DNA of 64,000 bases from Leptotrichia hofstadii (GCF_007990525.1 NZ_AP019823.1:2294001-2358000); one strand, 5' to 3'; positions 8,467 through 16,606 are shown, numbered from the stretch's first letter. The notes: a model not told the origin generated them from the sequence alone. Translations and numbers: made by a program.

Positions 8467-9660
8467 CTATAATTTTATATTATAATTTTTTATAAGTTTT
8501 TCTATATATTCCTTTTCCTCAATATTATAATCCTTTAATCCTGCTTCATTTTTTATTTTTAAAATCCATTTTTTTATTTCTTTCTTATTTTTTTCGTTAT
8601 CATAAAACATTAATAAATTTTTTATTGCTATAAATGATTTTTGTTCGGCTGCTTTTATATACCATTTCTCTGCTTCTTTATAAGTACCTTCATTTTTTAA
8701 TATTTGAGCTAAATTAGTCTGTCCTCTAGGATTTCCTTTATTACTGGATATTAAATAATATTTTTTAGCTTCTTCTGTTTTTCCTTCTTCCTCACTTATA
8801 GTTCCCATCTCAAAATTAACATCTATCCCATCTAAAAGTGCTTTTTTATACATTTTAACTGCTTTTTCTTTTTCGTTTTTAGTATAATAGTAAAACGAAG
8901 CTAAATATTTAATTCCTTCTTTTTTATATTTTTCTATTTCTTTTAAATTTTTTTCTGCTTCTTGAATTTTATTTATTTTTATATTGTCTAAAGATTTTAA
9001 ATACAAATTTATAGCTTTTTTATCATTACTATTTCCATCCATGTAATTTATTATTTCATTTATATCGTATGTAAATCCAAATATTTCTTTAGTTTTTCGT
9101 ATTTTATTTATATATAATTTCATATTTTGAATATCATTTTGAATGTAATATTTTTTTATTAAATTATACATAGAAACAGCATCTTTATTTTCAGCTCCCT
9201 TTTTGTAAATTTCAATTGCTTCAGAAGTTCTATCCATTTTTTCAAAAAAATTTCCTAAATATTTATAAGAATCTTTTTGATTATTATCTACTGCTTTTCT
9301 TAAATATTTTTCTTGAGCAACATAATCTTTTCTTTTTTCAGCATACAATCCTAATATAATGGCGACATCTTCGTTTCCTTTTTCATATGCAATCTTATAC
9401 CACTTTTCTCCTTCTTCTTCACTAATTTGAGAATATATCCAAGCTATTTTCTTATAATCACTTTTATTATATTCGGCTGCTTTTAATAATAATTTTATAG
9501 CTTCTTTATATTCTCCTTTATCTAAATATTTATCAACCTTTTCAATAACATAATTGTATTCTTTTTTTGTCATAATCGGATTTTGGCTTATTTCTTTTTT
9601 TGAATCACAACTTATTAAAATAAATGATAATACTATTAAGATAATTAATTTTTTAAACAT
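8467..9660 (-). CDS. TPR/Sel1-repeat lipoprotein (copy 2)
   Basis: A 397-residue paralogue of the following gene. I chose the ATG at 9660 because AAGGAG lies 9 bases upstream; an in-frame TTG 18 bases further upstream would place that site inside the coding sequence. The signal is MFKKLIILIVLSFILISCD with lipobox Cys near residue 18. Repeats include EEGEKWYKIAYEKGNEDVAI, AIEIYKKGAENKDAVSMYNL and AEKWYIKAAEQKSFIAIKNL. Upstream lie only gene scraps. The function is unknown; protein binding is likely from the fold. Confidence 0.8.
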   Translation of the reverse strand: MFKKLIILIVLSFILISCDSKKEISQNPIMTKKEYNYVIEKVDKYLDKGEYKEAIKLLLKAAEYNKSDYKKIAWIYSQISEEEGEKWYKIAYEKGNEDVAIILGLYAEKRKDYVAQEKYLRKAVDNNQKDSYKYLGNFFEKMDRTSEAIEIYKKGAENKDAVSMYNLIKKYYIQNDIQNMKLYINKIRKTKEIFGFTYDINEIINYMDGNSNDKKAINLYLKSLDNIKINKIQEAEKNLKEIEKYKKEGIKYLASFYYYTKNEKEKAVKMYKKALLDGIDVNFEMGTISEEEGKTEEAKKYYLISSNKGNPRGQTNLAQILKNEGTYKEAEKWYIKAAEQKSFIAIKNLLMFYDNEKNKKEIKKWILKIKNEAGLKDYNIEEKEYIEKLIKNYNIKL

Positions 9661-9681
9661 TCTATTTAACTCCTTCAAATC

Positions 9682-9826
9682 TTATCCACTTTCCATATTT
9701 TCTAACTTTTTCGTTGTAAGAACTGAATTCTTAGCGTATTCAATATGCACTGCAAACTGTATTCATCTGTCTTTATATTATCCGATGTTCTATTTAACAA
9801 TACATTTTCTCCTTCTTTAAATATTT
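9682..9826 (-). pseudogene. Frameshifted gene remnant (unidentified)
   Basis: On the minus strand one frame reads EGENVLLNRTSDNIKTDEYS and then fails, while the next frame continues as FAVHIEYAKNSVLTTKKL and stops at 9682. Residue usage looks coding in both halves, so this is probably the frameshifted tail of a lost gene. I do not recognise the family. Confidence 0.4.
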
Positions 9827-9843
9827 TATTCCATTTGGAATTT

Positions 9844-10030
9844 TTAAATCTGAAAATTTTGAGACATTTTCTCAATTTGTTCTGGGCTAAATTTTACTTT
9901 TAAATTTCCTAATTCTGTTGCTCGTGTCTTTATTGCGGAAATTAATTTCTTACAGTATTATAACTTTTATCTCCTACGTTTATTGTCTTATAACTAACAA
10001 CAGAAGAAATTACTTCTCCTGAGATAGATT
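9844..10030 (-). pseudogene. Frameshifted gene remnant (unidentified)
   Basis: The minus strand reads SGEVISSVVSYKTINVGDKS then NTVRN and a stop. One base shift at this point continues as KLISAIKTRATELGNLKVKF and ends SPEQIEKMSQNFQI at 9844. The two pieces join smoothly if one base is restored, so this looks like a single broken small gene, perhaps of phage origin given the recombinase scrap beside it. The family was not recognised. Confidence 0.45.
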
Positions 10031-10031
10031 T

Positions 10032-10292
10032 ATGAATGATGGCAAGTATTTATTTAAAGAACAATATGATTCTCTAAAATATCAATTTGACAAAATTCTT
10101 TCAGAATACAATATTTCAGGTAATTTACATTCAATTAGGCACACATTTATAACTAAAATGCGACGTTTAAAAAATGAATCAGCTTCAAAAATAAAAAAAT
10201 GTTGGCACAGGGAAAAAGACATTACAGACGGTGTATACACTTATTGGACTATCAAAAAATTAAGAGATGTCATAAATAAATTAATCTATTAA
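10032..10292 (+). pseudogene. Tyrosine recombinase/phage integrase C-terminal fragment
   Basis: The 86 residues match only the catalytic tail of a tyrosine recombinase. HSIRHTFITKM carries the HxxR box, the later WHREKDITDGVYTYW corresponds to the stretch ending in the tyrosine nucleophile, and INKLIY is the usual tail. The N-terminal core-binding domain and the first catalytic Arg are absent, and a TGA stop lies just upstream in frame. It ends about 160 bases from the 3' end of tRNA-Phe, the usual place for an integrase of an element inserted in a tRNA gene. This is taken as the remnant of a decayed integrated element. Confidence 0.65.
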
Positions 10293-10388
10293 AATAGTTG
10301 CCAGTAAGTTGCCAATAAATTTTTAATGTATTGAAATAAATAGAAACAGATTAAAACAGAATACAACCACAAAGTACCATAAACAAAA

Positions 10389-10425
10389 GAAAAAAGTGCA
10401 AGTCAGCATAAACACTGATTTGCAC
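10389..10425 (-). terminator. Terminator of the tRNA operon
   Basis: On the minus strand GTGCAAATCAG pairs with CTGACTTGCAC around an 8-base loop (one G-T pair) and runs into TTTTTTCTTTT. It lies about 30 bases after tRNA-Phe, the last tRNA of the leftward cluster. Confidence 0.85.
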
Positions 10426-10452
10426 TATATATCACATTTTTAGCTATTCTAA

Positions 10453-10528
10453 TGGTGCCCAGACGCGGAATCGAACCACGGACACAGGGATTTTCAGTCC
10501 CTTGCTCTACCGACTGAGCTATCTGGGC
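10453..10528 (-). tRNA. tRNA-Phe (GAA)
   Basis: Full cloverleaf on the minus strand: acceptor GCCCAGA with TCTGGGC, anticodon loop CTGAAAA (anticodon GAA), T-loop GGTTCGATTCC and encoded CCA. Last gene of an eight-tRNA operon. Confidence 0.97.
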
Positions 10529-10538
10529 ATATTATATA

Positions 10539-10624
10539 TGGCGGGTGAACTGGGATTCGAACCCAGACATCTTGCGATTTCGCCGGTTTTCAAGACCGGT
10601 CCCTTACCGTTCGGACATCCACCC
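10539..10624 (-). tRNA. tRNA-Ser (UGA)
   Basis: Minus-strand cloverleaf with acceptor GGGTGGA with TTCACCC, discriminator G, long variable arm (class II), anticodon loop CTTGAAA (anticodon TGA) and encoded CCA. Confidence 0.97.
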
Positions 10625-10706
10625 GCAACTTTAATAAAATAATTAAACACTGTAAATTATCTAAAAAAAATACCACAATTTTAAATTATGGTTCTAAAAA
10701 AATAAA

Positions 10707-10781
10707 TGGTACGGCCTAGGGGGATCGAACCCCTGTTACCGGGATGAAAACCCGAGGTCCTAACCACTAGACGAAGGCCGC
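10707..10781 (-). tRNA. tRNA-Glu (UUC)
   Basis: Minus-strand cloverleaf with anticodon loop TTTTCAT (anticodon TTC), T-loop GGTTCGATCCC and encoded CCA. The acceptor closes with a G-U pair at position 1-72. A gap of about 80 bases separates it from tRNA-Ser, the widest in the cluster. Confidence 0.97.
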
Positions 10782-10794
10782 ACAAGTTTTTCAA

Positions 10795-10871
10795 TGGTGG
10801 ATCCAGCTGGACTTGAACCAGCGACCGCTCGGTTATGAGCCGAGTGCTCTAACCAGCTGAGCTATGGATCC
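10795..10871 (-). tRNA. tRNA with CAU anticodon (Ile2 or elongator Met)
   Basis: Minus-strand cloverleaf with acceptor GGATCCA with TGGATCC, anticodon loop CTCATAA and encoded CCA. The stretch GGTCGCTGGTTCAAGTCCAG is like that of tRNA-Ile2, whose CAU is modified to lysidine-AU to read AUA. Elongator tRNA-Met has the same anticodon, so sequence reading alone does not settle it; initiator Met is unlikely because the acceptor pairs fully at 1-72. Confidence 0.9.
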
Positions 10872-10874
10872 ATA

Positions 10875-10951
10875 TGGCGTGCCTGAAGAGATTCGAACTC
10901 CTGGCCCACGGCTTAGAAGGCCGTTGCTCTATCCAACTGAGCTACAGGCAC
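10875..10951 (-). tRNA. tRNA-Arg (UCU)
   Basis: Minus-strand cloverleaf with acceptor GTGCCTG with CAGGCAC, discriminator G, anticodon loop CTTCTAA (anticodon TCT, reading AGA/AGG) and encoded CCA. Confidence 0.97.
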
Positions 10952-10968
10952 ATATGGTTAAATTTAGA

Positions 10969-11044
10969 TGGTGAGCCATACTGGGATCGAACCAGTGACA
11001 CCTTGATTAAAAGTCAAGTGCTCTACCGACTGAGCTAATGGCTC
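10969..11044 (-). tRNA. tRNA-Lys (UUU)
   Basis: Minus-strand cloverleaf with acceptor GAGCCAT with ATGGCTC, anticodon loop CTTTTAA (anticodon TTT), T-loop GGTTCGATCCC and encoded CCA. Confidence 0.97.
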
Positions 11045-11050
11045 ATATTT

Positions 11051-11126
11051 TGGAGCGGGAGACGAGGGTCGAACTCGCGACATTCAGCTTGGAAGGCTGA
11101 CGCTCTACCAACTGAGCTACTCCCGC
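11051..11126 (-). tRNA. tRNA-Gly (UCC)
   Basis: Minus-strand cloverleaf with acceptor GCGGGAG with CTCCCGC, discriminator T, anticodon loop CTTCCAA (anticodon TCC) and encoded CCA. Confidence 0.97.
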
Positions 11127-11140
11127 ATAATATGATTTCG

Positions 11141-11228
11141 TGGTGCCTCGGGCCGGACTTGAACCGGCACGGGATAAATTCCCACAGGATTTTAAGTCCT
11201 GTGCGTCTACCGATTTCGCCACCAAGGC
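11141..11228 (-). tRNA. tRNA-Leu (UAA)
   Basis: Minus-strand class II cloverleaf with acceptor GCCTTGG with CCGAGGC, long variable arm, anticodon loop CTTAAAA (anticodon TAA) and encoded CCA. First gene of the tRNA operon; a consensus promoter lies about 45 bases upstream. Confidence 0.97.
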
Positions 11229-11271
11229 ATTTATAATGCTTGTTGTTTTTTCAACTCACAAGTACTCAATT

Positions 11272-11300
11272 ATTATATCATAATTAATTTTTATTGTCAA
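11272..11300 (-). promoter_or_regulatory. Consensus sigma-70 promoter of the tRNA operon
   Basis: The minus strand carries TTGACA (295-300), a 17-base spacer and TATAAT (272-277), both perfect consensus, about 45 bases upstream of tRNA-Leu. This is the strongest promoter match seen in the window and fits a stable-RNA operon. Confidence 0.9.
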
Positions 11301-11577
11301 CACCTTTTTTAAAATTTTTCTTATTTTCTCATTTGGGTTTACCGCATACTCAAATACAACGCTAAAATATATAACAAAAACTAAGGCTTGCCGTTCTTTC
11401 TCTTGTTTTTGCAATAAAAGAATGTCTCACACCTAGAAATAATTTTACTGACTAAATATCATATATTTTATAAAATTTAAAAAATATTATTTTTACTGAT
11501 TTTATAAAACAGCAGATATATAAAATTTACAATTGGATTCTTCTATCTTGCAAGACATTCTCTTGTACTGACTTTTA
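11301..11577. other. Non-coding spacer
   Basis: AT-rich stretch between the tRNA promoter and the end of the acyl-ligase gene. A nine-base word AGAATGTCT near 11420 recurs inverted (AGACATTCT) near 11550, too far apart to call a terminator. No gene was recognised. Confidence 0.4.
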
Positions 11578-14058
11578 TTAGTTCTCAACATACTCTCTTA
11601 TAATTTTTTCTGCTTTTTGTGTAATTTCATCATAGCTTCCTTCTGGCGAGAATTTTTCCAGCACTGCCACTTCGATTTTTTTCGGTTTTGGGAACTTCAT
11701 GTATCTTGAATATGCTTCAAATGCACCTTTTATTCCAAGACATTGGACATCTACATTCAGTTCCTTTGCAATTATGGCAAATACCTTTTTAAATTGGGCA
11801 ACTTTTCCATCTTTTGTCCTTGCTCCTTCTGGGAAAATTACAATACTTTTTCCACCTTTTAAATATCCAACTATTTCTTCTACACTTTTTCTGATATTTT
11901 TGTTAATATCAATCAGAACAACATTTCCATTTGAAACAAGAAGTTTCATTACACCTTTTTTAAAATACCAGTCAATTGCTAAAAATAATGTATTAAAAAC
12001 AATTTTATTTGGAAATAGTGATCCTAGAATTAATGGATCTGCAAAACTTTGATGATTTGATACAAAAATTTGCGGATTGTCTGTTAATTTTTTCCTGTCA
12101 ATTTTTTTTACTCTGAAATATAAATCGACAATTGGCTGAAATATTTTTAAAAATTTTGTTACCCAACGGTTTTTATTGTCCTCTATAGGTTTTGTTTCGC
12201 TGATAATCTGTTTCCAGTCAATATCGTTGTCTTCAAATTTTGTAGCTTTTTGGTTGATGTATTCAGATAATAATTTTAAATTTGACATTCCAGCAAACTT
12301 TTCTTCATCCAGCTGAATTCCAAAACTGTTTTCTATAAACGCAAAAAATTCCACAATATCAAGTGAATCCATTCCGATTTCAAGTTCCAGATTTTCTTCT
12401 GGATGTGGCTCAATTCCTTTATTTTTCTTGACATATTCCTTTAATATTTTATATGCTTCATCGGTTGGTTCAGGTGTTTTCTCCTTTTTTACAACCTCAT
12501 TTTTTTCGTATAAGTCCGGCAGCATAAATCTACGTGTCTTTCCAACTCTAGTTTTTGGCAATTCTTCCTCAAACAGCTTATAATCAAGCACTTTTTCATA
12601 GTTATGCGCCTTTAGGTTGTAATCTTCCACTATATTTTTTATATAAGCCTTTGTATTTGTAATTCCACGTTTTCTAAACTCTAACAGATCTGGAACGATT
12701 ATTGCAGCTAACTTATTTTTGTAATTAAAAATACCAATTTCCTTGATTAATCCGTTACTTTGTGCAATTACCCTATTTTCAAGCGTTTCAGGGTCAATAT
12801 TTTTACCATTTGAAAGGACAATCATTGTATTTTTTCTTCCACGAATTGTAACATAGCCTTCTTCATCAATTGCCGCCAAGTCTCCTGTCTTGAACCATCC
12901 GTCTTCAGTAATTACTTCCGCCGTCTTATCAGGCTTATTGTAATAACCTTTCATAACAATCGGACCTTTTACCCACAGTTCTTCATCCACAATCTTTATT
13001 TCGATGTTATTAAGTTTTTTCCCAACTGTTCCGATTTTTCTTTCTTTTTTTGAATTTACGGCGATAACTGGTGCAGTTTCGGTAAGCCCATAACCTTCAA
13101 GGGCGTAAAATCCTAATGTTTCATAAAACTTTGAAATTTCAGGATCCATTTTTGCTCCACCGACAACGATAAAGTCAAGATGCCCACCAAATTTTTTATG
13201 AACTTTTGCAAAGACTTTTCTTTTTATCTTCAATGATTTGACATTGCTCATCATTTTGTAAATAAATCGTGTAATGAATTTTGCGTCAATTTGCTGCTTT
13301 ATTCCATCATAAAATAGCTTGAATACTCTTGGCACTCCTATTATTGCAGTTACTCTATTTTTTTCAAGCGCGTCAAATATTTCCTTGCTTGCAATTTTTT
13401 GTACAAATACAATTGAAGTCTGATATTTTAACATCAAAAGAACGCTTGCCGTCAAAGGCAGAACATGGTGAAATGGCAATATTGCCAAAATCTGATCCCT
13501 GTAATCAAATATCCCTTTTTCGTAAAGTCCTTCCATTTCAGTATTTAAATTATTGAAAGACAGCATTACACCTTTTGGGCTTCCAGTTGTACCTGAAGTA
13601 TAAAGCATAGCCGCTGTTTCATCTCCAGATGGATTTTCAAGTTCAAACTGCATATTTTTTATAGCATTCATTTTTTCCTGTTCAACTGTAATTTTATCCA
13701 CATTTATTATTTTTACAGTATTTTTTGAACTATATTTTTCAACTGCTTCAAAAACAGTTTTTTCTGTTTCATTTGAGCAGAAAATTACGTTTGGATGTGA
13801 ATCTTCCAGCACGTATAAAATTTCGCCTGAATTGCTGTTTGCATCAAGGGCGATCCCAGCTGATTTTTTATCCCATACTGCAAAAAAGCTGTAAATCCAT
13901 TCTGGACGATTTTCCATAACAATCAGTCCAAACTTCTCCTTTTCCAATTCAACTACATACTCAGAAAAATATTTTATATTATCTATCAAATCAATATAAT
14001 TAATGTGCTTATTGTCAAAATCAACTAATGCCAGCCGCTCTGTTCTCTCTAAAAACAT
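11578..14058 (-). CDS. Three-domain acyl-ligase: AMP-binding synthetase, acyl carrier domain and PlsC acyltransferase
   Basis: An 826-residue fusion. The ATG at 14058 follows AGAGGAGG; upstream in-frame starts place that site inside the gene. Residues about 1-530 are an AMP-forming acyl-CoA/acyl-ACP synthetase (MLYTSGTTGSPKG, GYGLTETAP, GWFKTGD). Residues about 550-625 are an acyl carrier domain with phosphopantetheine serine in IGMDSLDIVEF. Residues about 650-826 are a 1-acylglycerol-3-phosphate-type acyltransferase with NHQSFADP (NHxxxxD) and FPEGART. It probably activates a free fatty acid, holds it on its own carrier domain and transfers it to a lysophospholipid. E. coli Aas joins similar catalytic parts in the opposite order and without a carrier. 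Substrate is inferred. Confidence 0.85.
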   Translation of the reverse strand: MFLERTERLALVDFDNKHINYIDLIDNIKYFSEYVVELEKEKFGLIVMENRPEWIYSFFAVWDKKSAGIALDANSNSGEILYVLEDSHPNVIFCSNETEKTVFEAVEKYSSKNTVKIINVDKITVEQEKMNAIKNMQFELENPSGDETAAMLYTSGTTGSPKGVMLSFNNLNTEMEGLYEKGIFDYRDQILAILPFHHVLPLTASVLLMLKYQTSIVFVQKIASKEIFDALEKNRVTAIIGVPRVFKLFYDGIKQQIDAKFITRFIYKMMSNVKSLKIKRKVFAKVHKKFGGHLDFIVVGGAKMDPEISKFYETLGFYALEGYGLTETAPVIAVNSKKERKIGTVGKKLNNIEIKIVDEELWVKGPIVMKGYYNKPDKTAEVITEDGWFKTGDLAAIDEEGYVTIRGRKNTMIVLSNGKNIDPETLENRVIAQSNGLIKEIGIFNYKNKLAAIIVPDLLEFRKRGITNTKAYIKNIVEDYNLKAHNYEKVLDYKLFEEELPKTRVGKTRRFMLPDLYEKNEVVKKEKTPEPTDEAYKILKEYVKKNKGIEPHPEENLELEIGMDSLDIVEFFAFIENSFGIQLDEEKFAGMSNLKLLSEYINQKATKFEDNDIDWKQIISETKPIEDNKNRWVTKFLKIFQPIVDLYFRVKKIDRKKLTDNPQIFVSNHQSFADPLILGSLFPNKIVFNTLFLAIDWYFKKGVMKLLVSNGNVVLIDINKNIRKSVEEIVGYLKGGKSIVIFPEGARTKDGKVAQFKKVFAIIAKELNVDVQCLGIKGAFEAYSRYMKFPKPKKIEVAVLEKFSPEGSYDEITQKAEKIIREYVEN

Positions 14059-14301
14059 AATTTTGCCTCCTCTTTTTATTGGCATATCCAAAATTCAATT
14101 TAGTATACCATAATCATAAATAAAATTCAATTTCACATTACTTTGTATATAAAAAATTTTGTTCATAAAATATAATTTTGGAAGCCATTTTTACTATAGT
14201 TTTATTAACAAATTAAATATTTTTATTGATTATTTTGAAATATACTGTAAAATATAACTATAAAAGTGTGAAAAAAATAATTTGAGAAAGGAAAATAAAC
14301 T

Positions 14302-14601
14302 ATGAAACCAATTTTTGTTATATCTACAACTTATACAAAATCGCTTGAAGAAGTGGGAAAATTTAGACAGGAACATTTTAATTTTATTCAAAAAAATATT
14401 GATGCTGGAAAATTTATGGCTGGAGGGAGACAAAATCCACCAACTGGCGGACTTATTTTAGCATATAATGTAACAAAATCAGAACTTGAGGAAATATTAA
14501 AAGAAGATCCGTATTACAAGAATAATTTGATAGAAACTGTAATAACTGAATTTACACCTGCGTTGCTTGATAAGGATTTTGAAAAATTACAAGAAAAATA
14601 A
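14302..14601 (+). CDS. YciI family protein
   Basis: A 99-residue protein of the YCII (ferredoxin-like, alpha-beta barrel) family. It shows the conserved features FRQEHFNFIQ near the N-terminus, GKFMAGGRQNPPTGGL and EDPYYKNNLIE near the end. Family members are small dimeric proteins, some of them dehalogenase-like or degradative enzymes; the substrate here is unknown. It is a lone rightward gene with a GAAAGG site 13 bases before its ATG. It is convergent with the glutamate dehydrogenase gene, sharing a two-way terminator. Confidence 0.8.
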   Translation: MKPIFVISTTYTKSLEEVGKFRQEHFNFIQKNIDAGKFMAGGRQNPPTGGLILAYNVTKSELEEILKEDPYYKNNLIETVITEFTPALLDKDFEKLQEK

Positions 14602-14660
14602 TTATTAATTTAGATTATCAATCATAGAATTTAAATTATCTAACACCTTAATTAAAAAAA

Positions 14661-14712
14661 AGAACCTACTCTATAATCAAATAAAATAGAAATAGGTTCT
14701 TTATTTTTGTAT
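14661..14712. terminator. Bidirectional terminator between yciI-like gene and gdhA
   Basis: AGAACCTA (14661-14668) pairs with TAGGTTCT (14693-14700), with an inner CTAT/ATAG pair, flanked by T-rich sequence on the right and A-rich on the left. It can stop transcription from both convergent genes. Confidence 0.8.
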
Positions 14713-14738
14713 TTAACTTAAATCAAGAACTTAAAAAA

Positions 14739-15992
14739 TTAATACCATCCTCTTAATTTCATTGCTTTTGCAATTCTTTCAATACTCTTCATATAAGCGG
14801 CATTTCTTAAATCTACTTTGTATTCATCCGCTAAGTTCCATACATCTTCAAATGCTGTTGACAATAATGCATCTTCTTTTTGTTGAACTTCTTCAAATGG
14901 CCAGTAGTAGCTTTGTAAGTTTTGTACCCATTCAAAGTATGAAACTACAACTCCACCTGAATTTGCCAGAATGTCAGGAATAACTATAATTCCTTTTTTG
15001 AATAAGATTTCATCAGCTTCTGGAGTAGTTGGCCCGTTTGCTCCTTCTGCAACTACTTTTGCTTTAATTCTGTCAGCATTTTCAGAAGTAATTTGGTTTT
15101 CCAAGGCACATGGAGCCAGAACGTCAACTTCTAATTCCAATAATTCAGCATTTGTAATGTCTTTTCCATAACCTTTGTTTTCTGTAATACGTCCATTTTC
15201 TTCAAAGTCTTTTATTACAGCTTCCATGTCAATTCCGTTTTCATTGTAAATTGCAACATCTGTATTTGAGAAAGCTATAATTTTTGCTCCGTCTTTATGT
15301 GCATAATATGCTGTGTAAAATCCGACATTTCCAAATCCCTGTACAGCGTATGTTGCTCCTTTAACATCAATGTTTAATTTTTCCAATGCTTTTTTAGCTG
15401 TTAAATTAACTCCGTATCCAGTTGCTTCTGTTCTTGCAAGAGATCCACCAAATTCTAAAGGTTTTCCTGTAAATACACCTTTTGTTGATTTCCCTGCAAC
15501 TTCTTCATAAGCGTCAACCATCCATGACATGATTTGTCCGTTTGTATTAACATCTGGAGCTGGTATATCTACTTTTTCTCCAATAATTGGCGAAATTGCT
15601 TTTGCAAAGCCTTTAGAAATTCTTTCTAACTCAGCTTTAGAATAATCTTTAGGATCAATTGCCATTCCACCTTTTCCACCACCATAAGGGATTCCTGCTA
15701 CTGAACATTTGAACGTCATCCAAGTTGATAATGCTTTTACTTCATCTCTTGTTACGTTTGGATGGAATCTAAGTCCACCTTTGAAAGGTCCTACCGCATT
15801 GTTATGTTGAGATCTGTATCCTACAAATGTTTTAACTGTTCCGTCGTCTAGTTTTACTGGGAACGATACTTCTAACACTCTCATAGGATTTTTTAGAATT
15901 TCATAAACAGCTGGATCTGCATTCAATTTATCACAAGCTGATTTAATTTGTTTTTGTGCAATCTCAAACGGATTTAATGTTTCTTTTGCCAT
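14739..15992 (-). CDS. gdhA: Glutamate dehydrogenase
   Basis: Cytosolic enzyme for reversible oxidative deamination of glutamate to 2-oxoglutarate and ammonia, linking amino-acid fermentation to carbon metabolism. I chose the ATG at 15992, with an AGAGAGG site upstream, over an in-frame ATG 48 bases earlier that lacks one, giving 417 residues. The conserved dimerisation/catalytic part is seen as KGGLRFHPNV and IPYGGGKGGMAIDPK (with catalytic Lys), followed by APDVNTNG. The nucleotide-binding fold VQGFGNVG lies near residue 215. Length and motifs fit the hexameric small class I-like type shared with Firmicutes. Coenzyme choice (NAD or NADP) is not decided here. Confidence 0.95.
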   Translation of the reverse strand: MAKETLNPFEIAQKQIKSACDKLNADPAVYEILKNPMRVLEVSFPVKLDDGTVKTFVGYRSQHNNAVGPFKGGLRFHPNVTRDEVKALSTWMTFKCSVAGIPYGGGKGGMAIDPKDYSKAELERISKGFAKAISPIIGEKVDIPAPDVNTNGQIMSWMVDAYEEVAGKSTKGVFTGKPLEFGGSLARTEATGYGVNLTAKKALEKLNIDVKGATYAVQGFGNVGFYTAYYAHKDGAKIIAFSNTDVAIYNENGIDMEAVIKDFEENGRITENKGYGKDITNAELLELEVDVLAPCALENQITSENADRIKAKVVAEGANGPTTPEADEILFKKGIIVIPDILANSGGVVVSYFEWVQNLQSYYWPFEEVQQKEDALLSTAFEDVWNLADEYKVDLRNAAYMKSIERIAKAMKLRGWY

Positions 15993-16064
15993 CTTTTTTA
16001 CCTCTCTTTTCTCTAGTCTATTTTGATTTTTAAACTTCATGTTAAAAATCTTCTCTACTTTTAC

Positions 16065-16094
16065 ATCATACTACAATTTTACATAAAATTGCAA
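16065..16094 (-). promoter_or_regulatory. Probable gdhA promoter
   Basis: The minus strand has TTGCAA (16089-16094), 18 bases, then TATGAT (16065-16070), about 75 bases before the gdhA start. Four of six and five of six consensus bases match. Confidence 0.6.
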
Positions 16095-16206
16095 GTATTT
16101 TTTATAGAACTTAAAATTTGCCTTTTACCAAAATATTTTAAATTGCATTGTAATTTAGATATAACTTTATTTTTTATTAATTTTTTTTCAGAAACATAAA
16201 AACAAT

Positions 16207-16235
16207 TTGTATTCCAACTTAAAATATTGTATAAT
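16207..16235 (+). promoter_or_regulatory. Promoter of small lipoprotein gene, cassette 1
   Basis: TTGTAT (16207-16212), 17-base spacer and a perfect TATAAT (16230-16235). The same promoter with the same spacing is kept in cassettes 2 and 3. Confidence 0.8.
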
Positions 16236-16316
16236 TAAAATATAAAAAGAACATAAATATATAAAATAGAATAAATATTTGACATAGATATTTAAAATAA
16301 AAGGAGATGATATGCA

Positions 16317-16496
16317 ATGTTTAAGAAATTTTTTCTCATGGTTATTCTTACTATGGCAGTTATGGGATGCAGTGCACATGATATGGCTCTCTGGAAAGAA
16401 GCAAGACAGGAAAGAAGGGAAAGAGGAGAAACATGTTATAGAAGGCCTAGCGGTGAGTATTACTGCAAGGATAGATACGGAAACAGGACATACTAA
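16317..16496 (+). CDS. Small lipoprotein, Cys-rich tail (cassette 1)
   Basis: A 59-residue protein starting at the second ATG of the AAGGAGATGATATGCAATG leader. This frame, not the one opened by the ATG at 16312, is conserved in all relatives. It has a lipoprotein signal MFKKFFLMVILTMAVMGCS (lipobox Cys at residue 18), then CSAHDMALWKEA, a charged helix, and a tail with two cysteines (ETCYRRP and YYCKDRYGNRTY) likely to form a disulfide. Relatives lie at 21228, 21733 and, diverged, 44935. The family is not one I can name; it is probably anchored to a membrane and faces the periplasm or surface. Confidence 0.8.
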   Translation: MFKKFFLMVILTMAVMGCSAHDMALWKEARQERRERGETCYRRPSGEYYCKDRYGNRTY

Positions 16497-16563
16497 CCTA
16501 TATGTGACATGGAAAAGATAAGATGGATGACAATGGTTTAAAAGCTATGAAATATATACAGAG

Positions 16564-16606
16564 GGCAGGGGCTTCCATACAGGGGAATGCTTCCCCGCCT
16601 TTTTTG
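16564..16606 (+). terminator. Terminator of lipoprotein cassette 1
   Basis: A GC-rich inverted repeat (GGCAGGGG ... TTCCCCGCC) followed by TTTTTTG TTTT lies about 70 bases after the lipoprotein stop. Confidence 0.75.

Noticed and set aside
9661-10030. CRISPR array or leader in the gene-poor region
   Set aside because: No regularly spaced direct repeats occur here or anywhere else in the window.
11043-11225. 60-codon minus-strand frame over the tRNA genes
   Set aside because: It is a read-through of tRNA-Gly and tRNA-Leu; such frames are common false genes.
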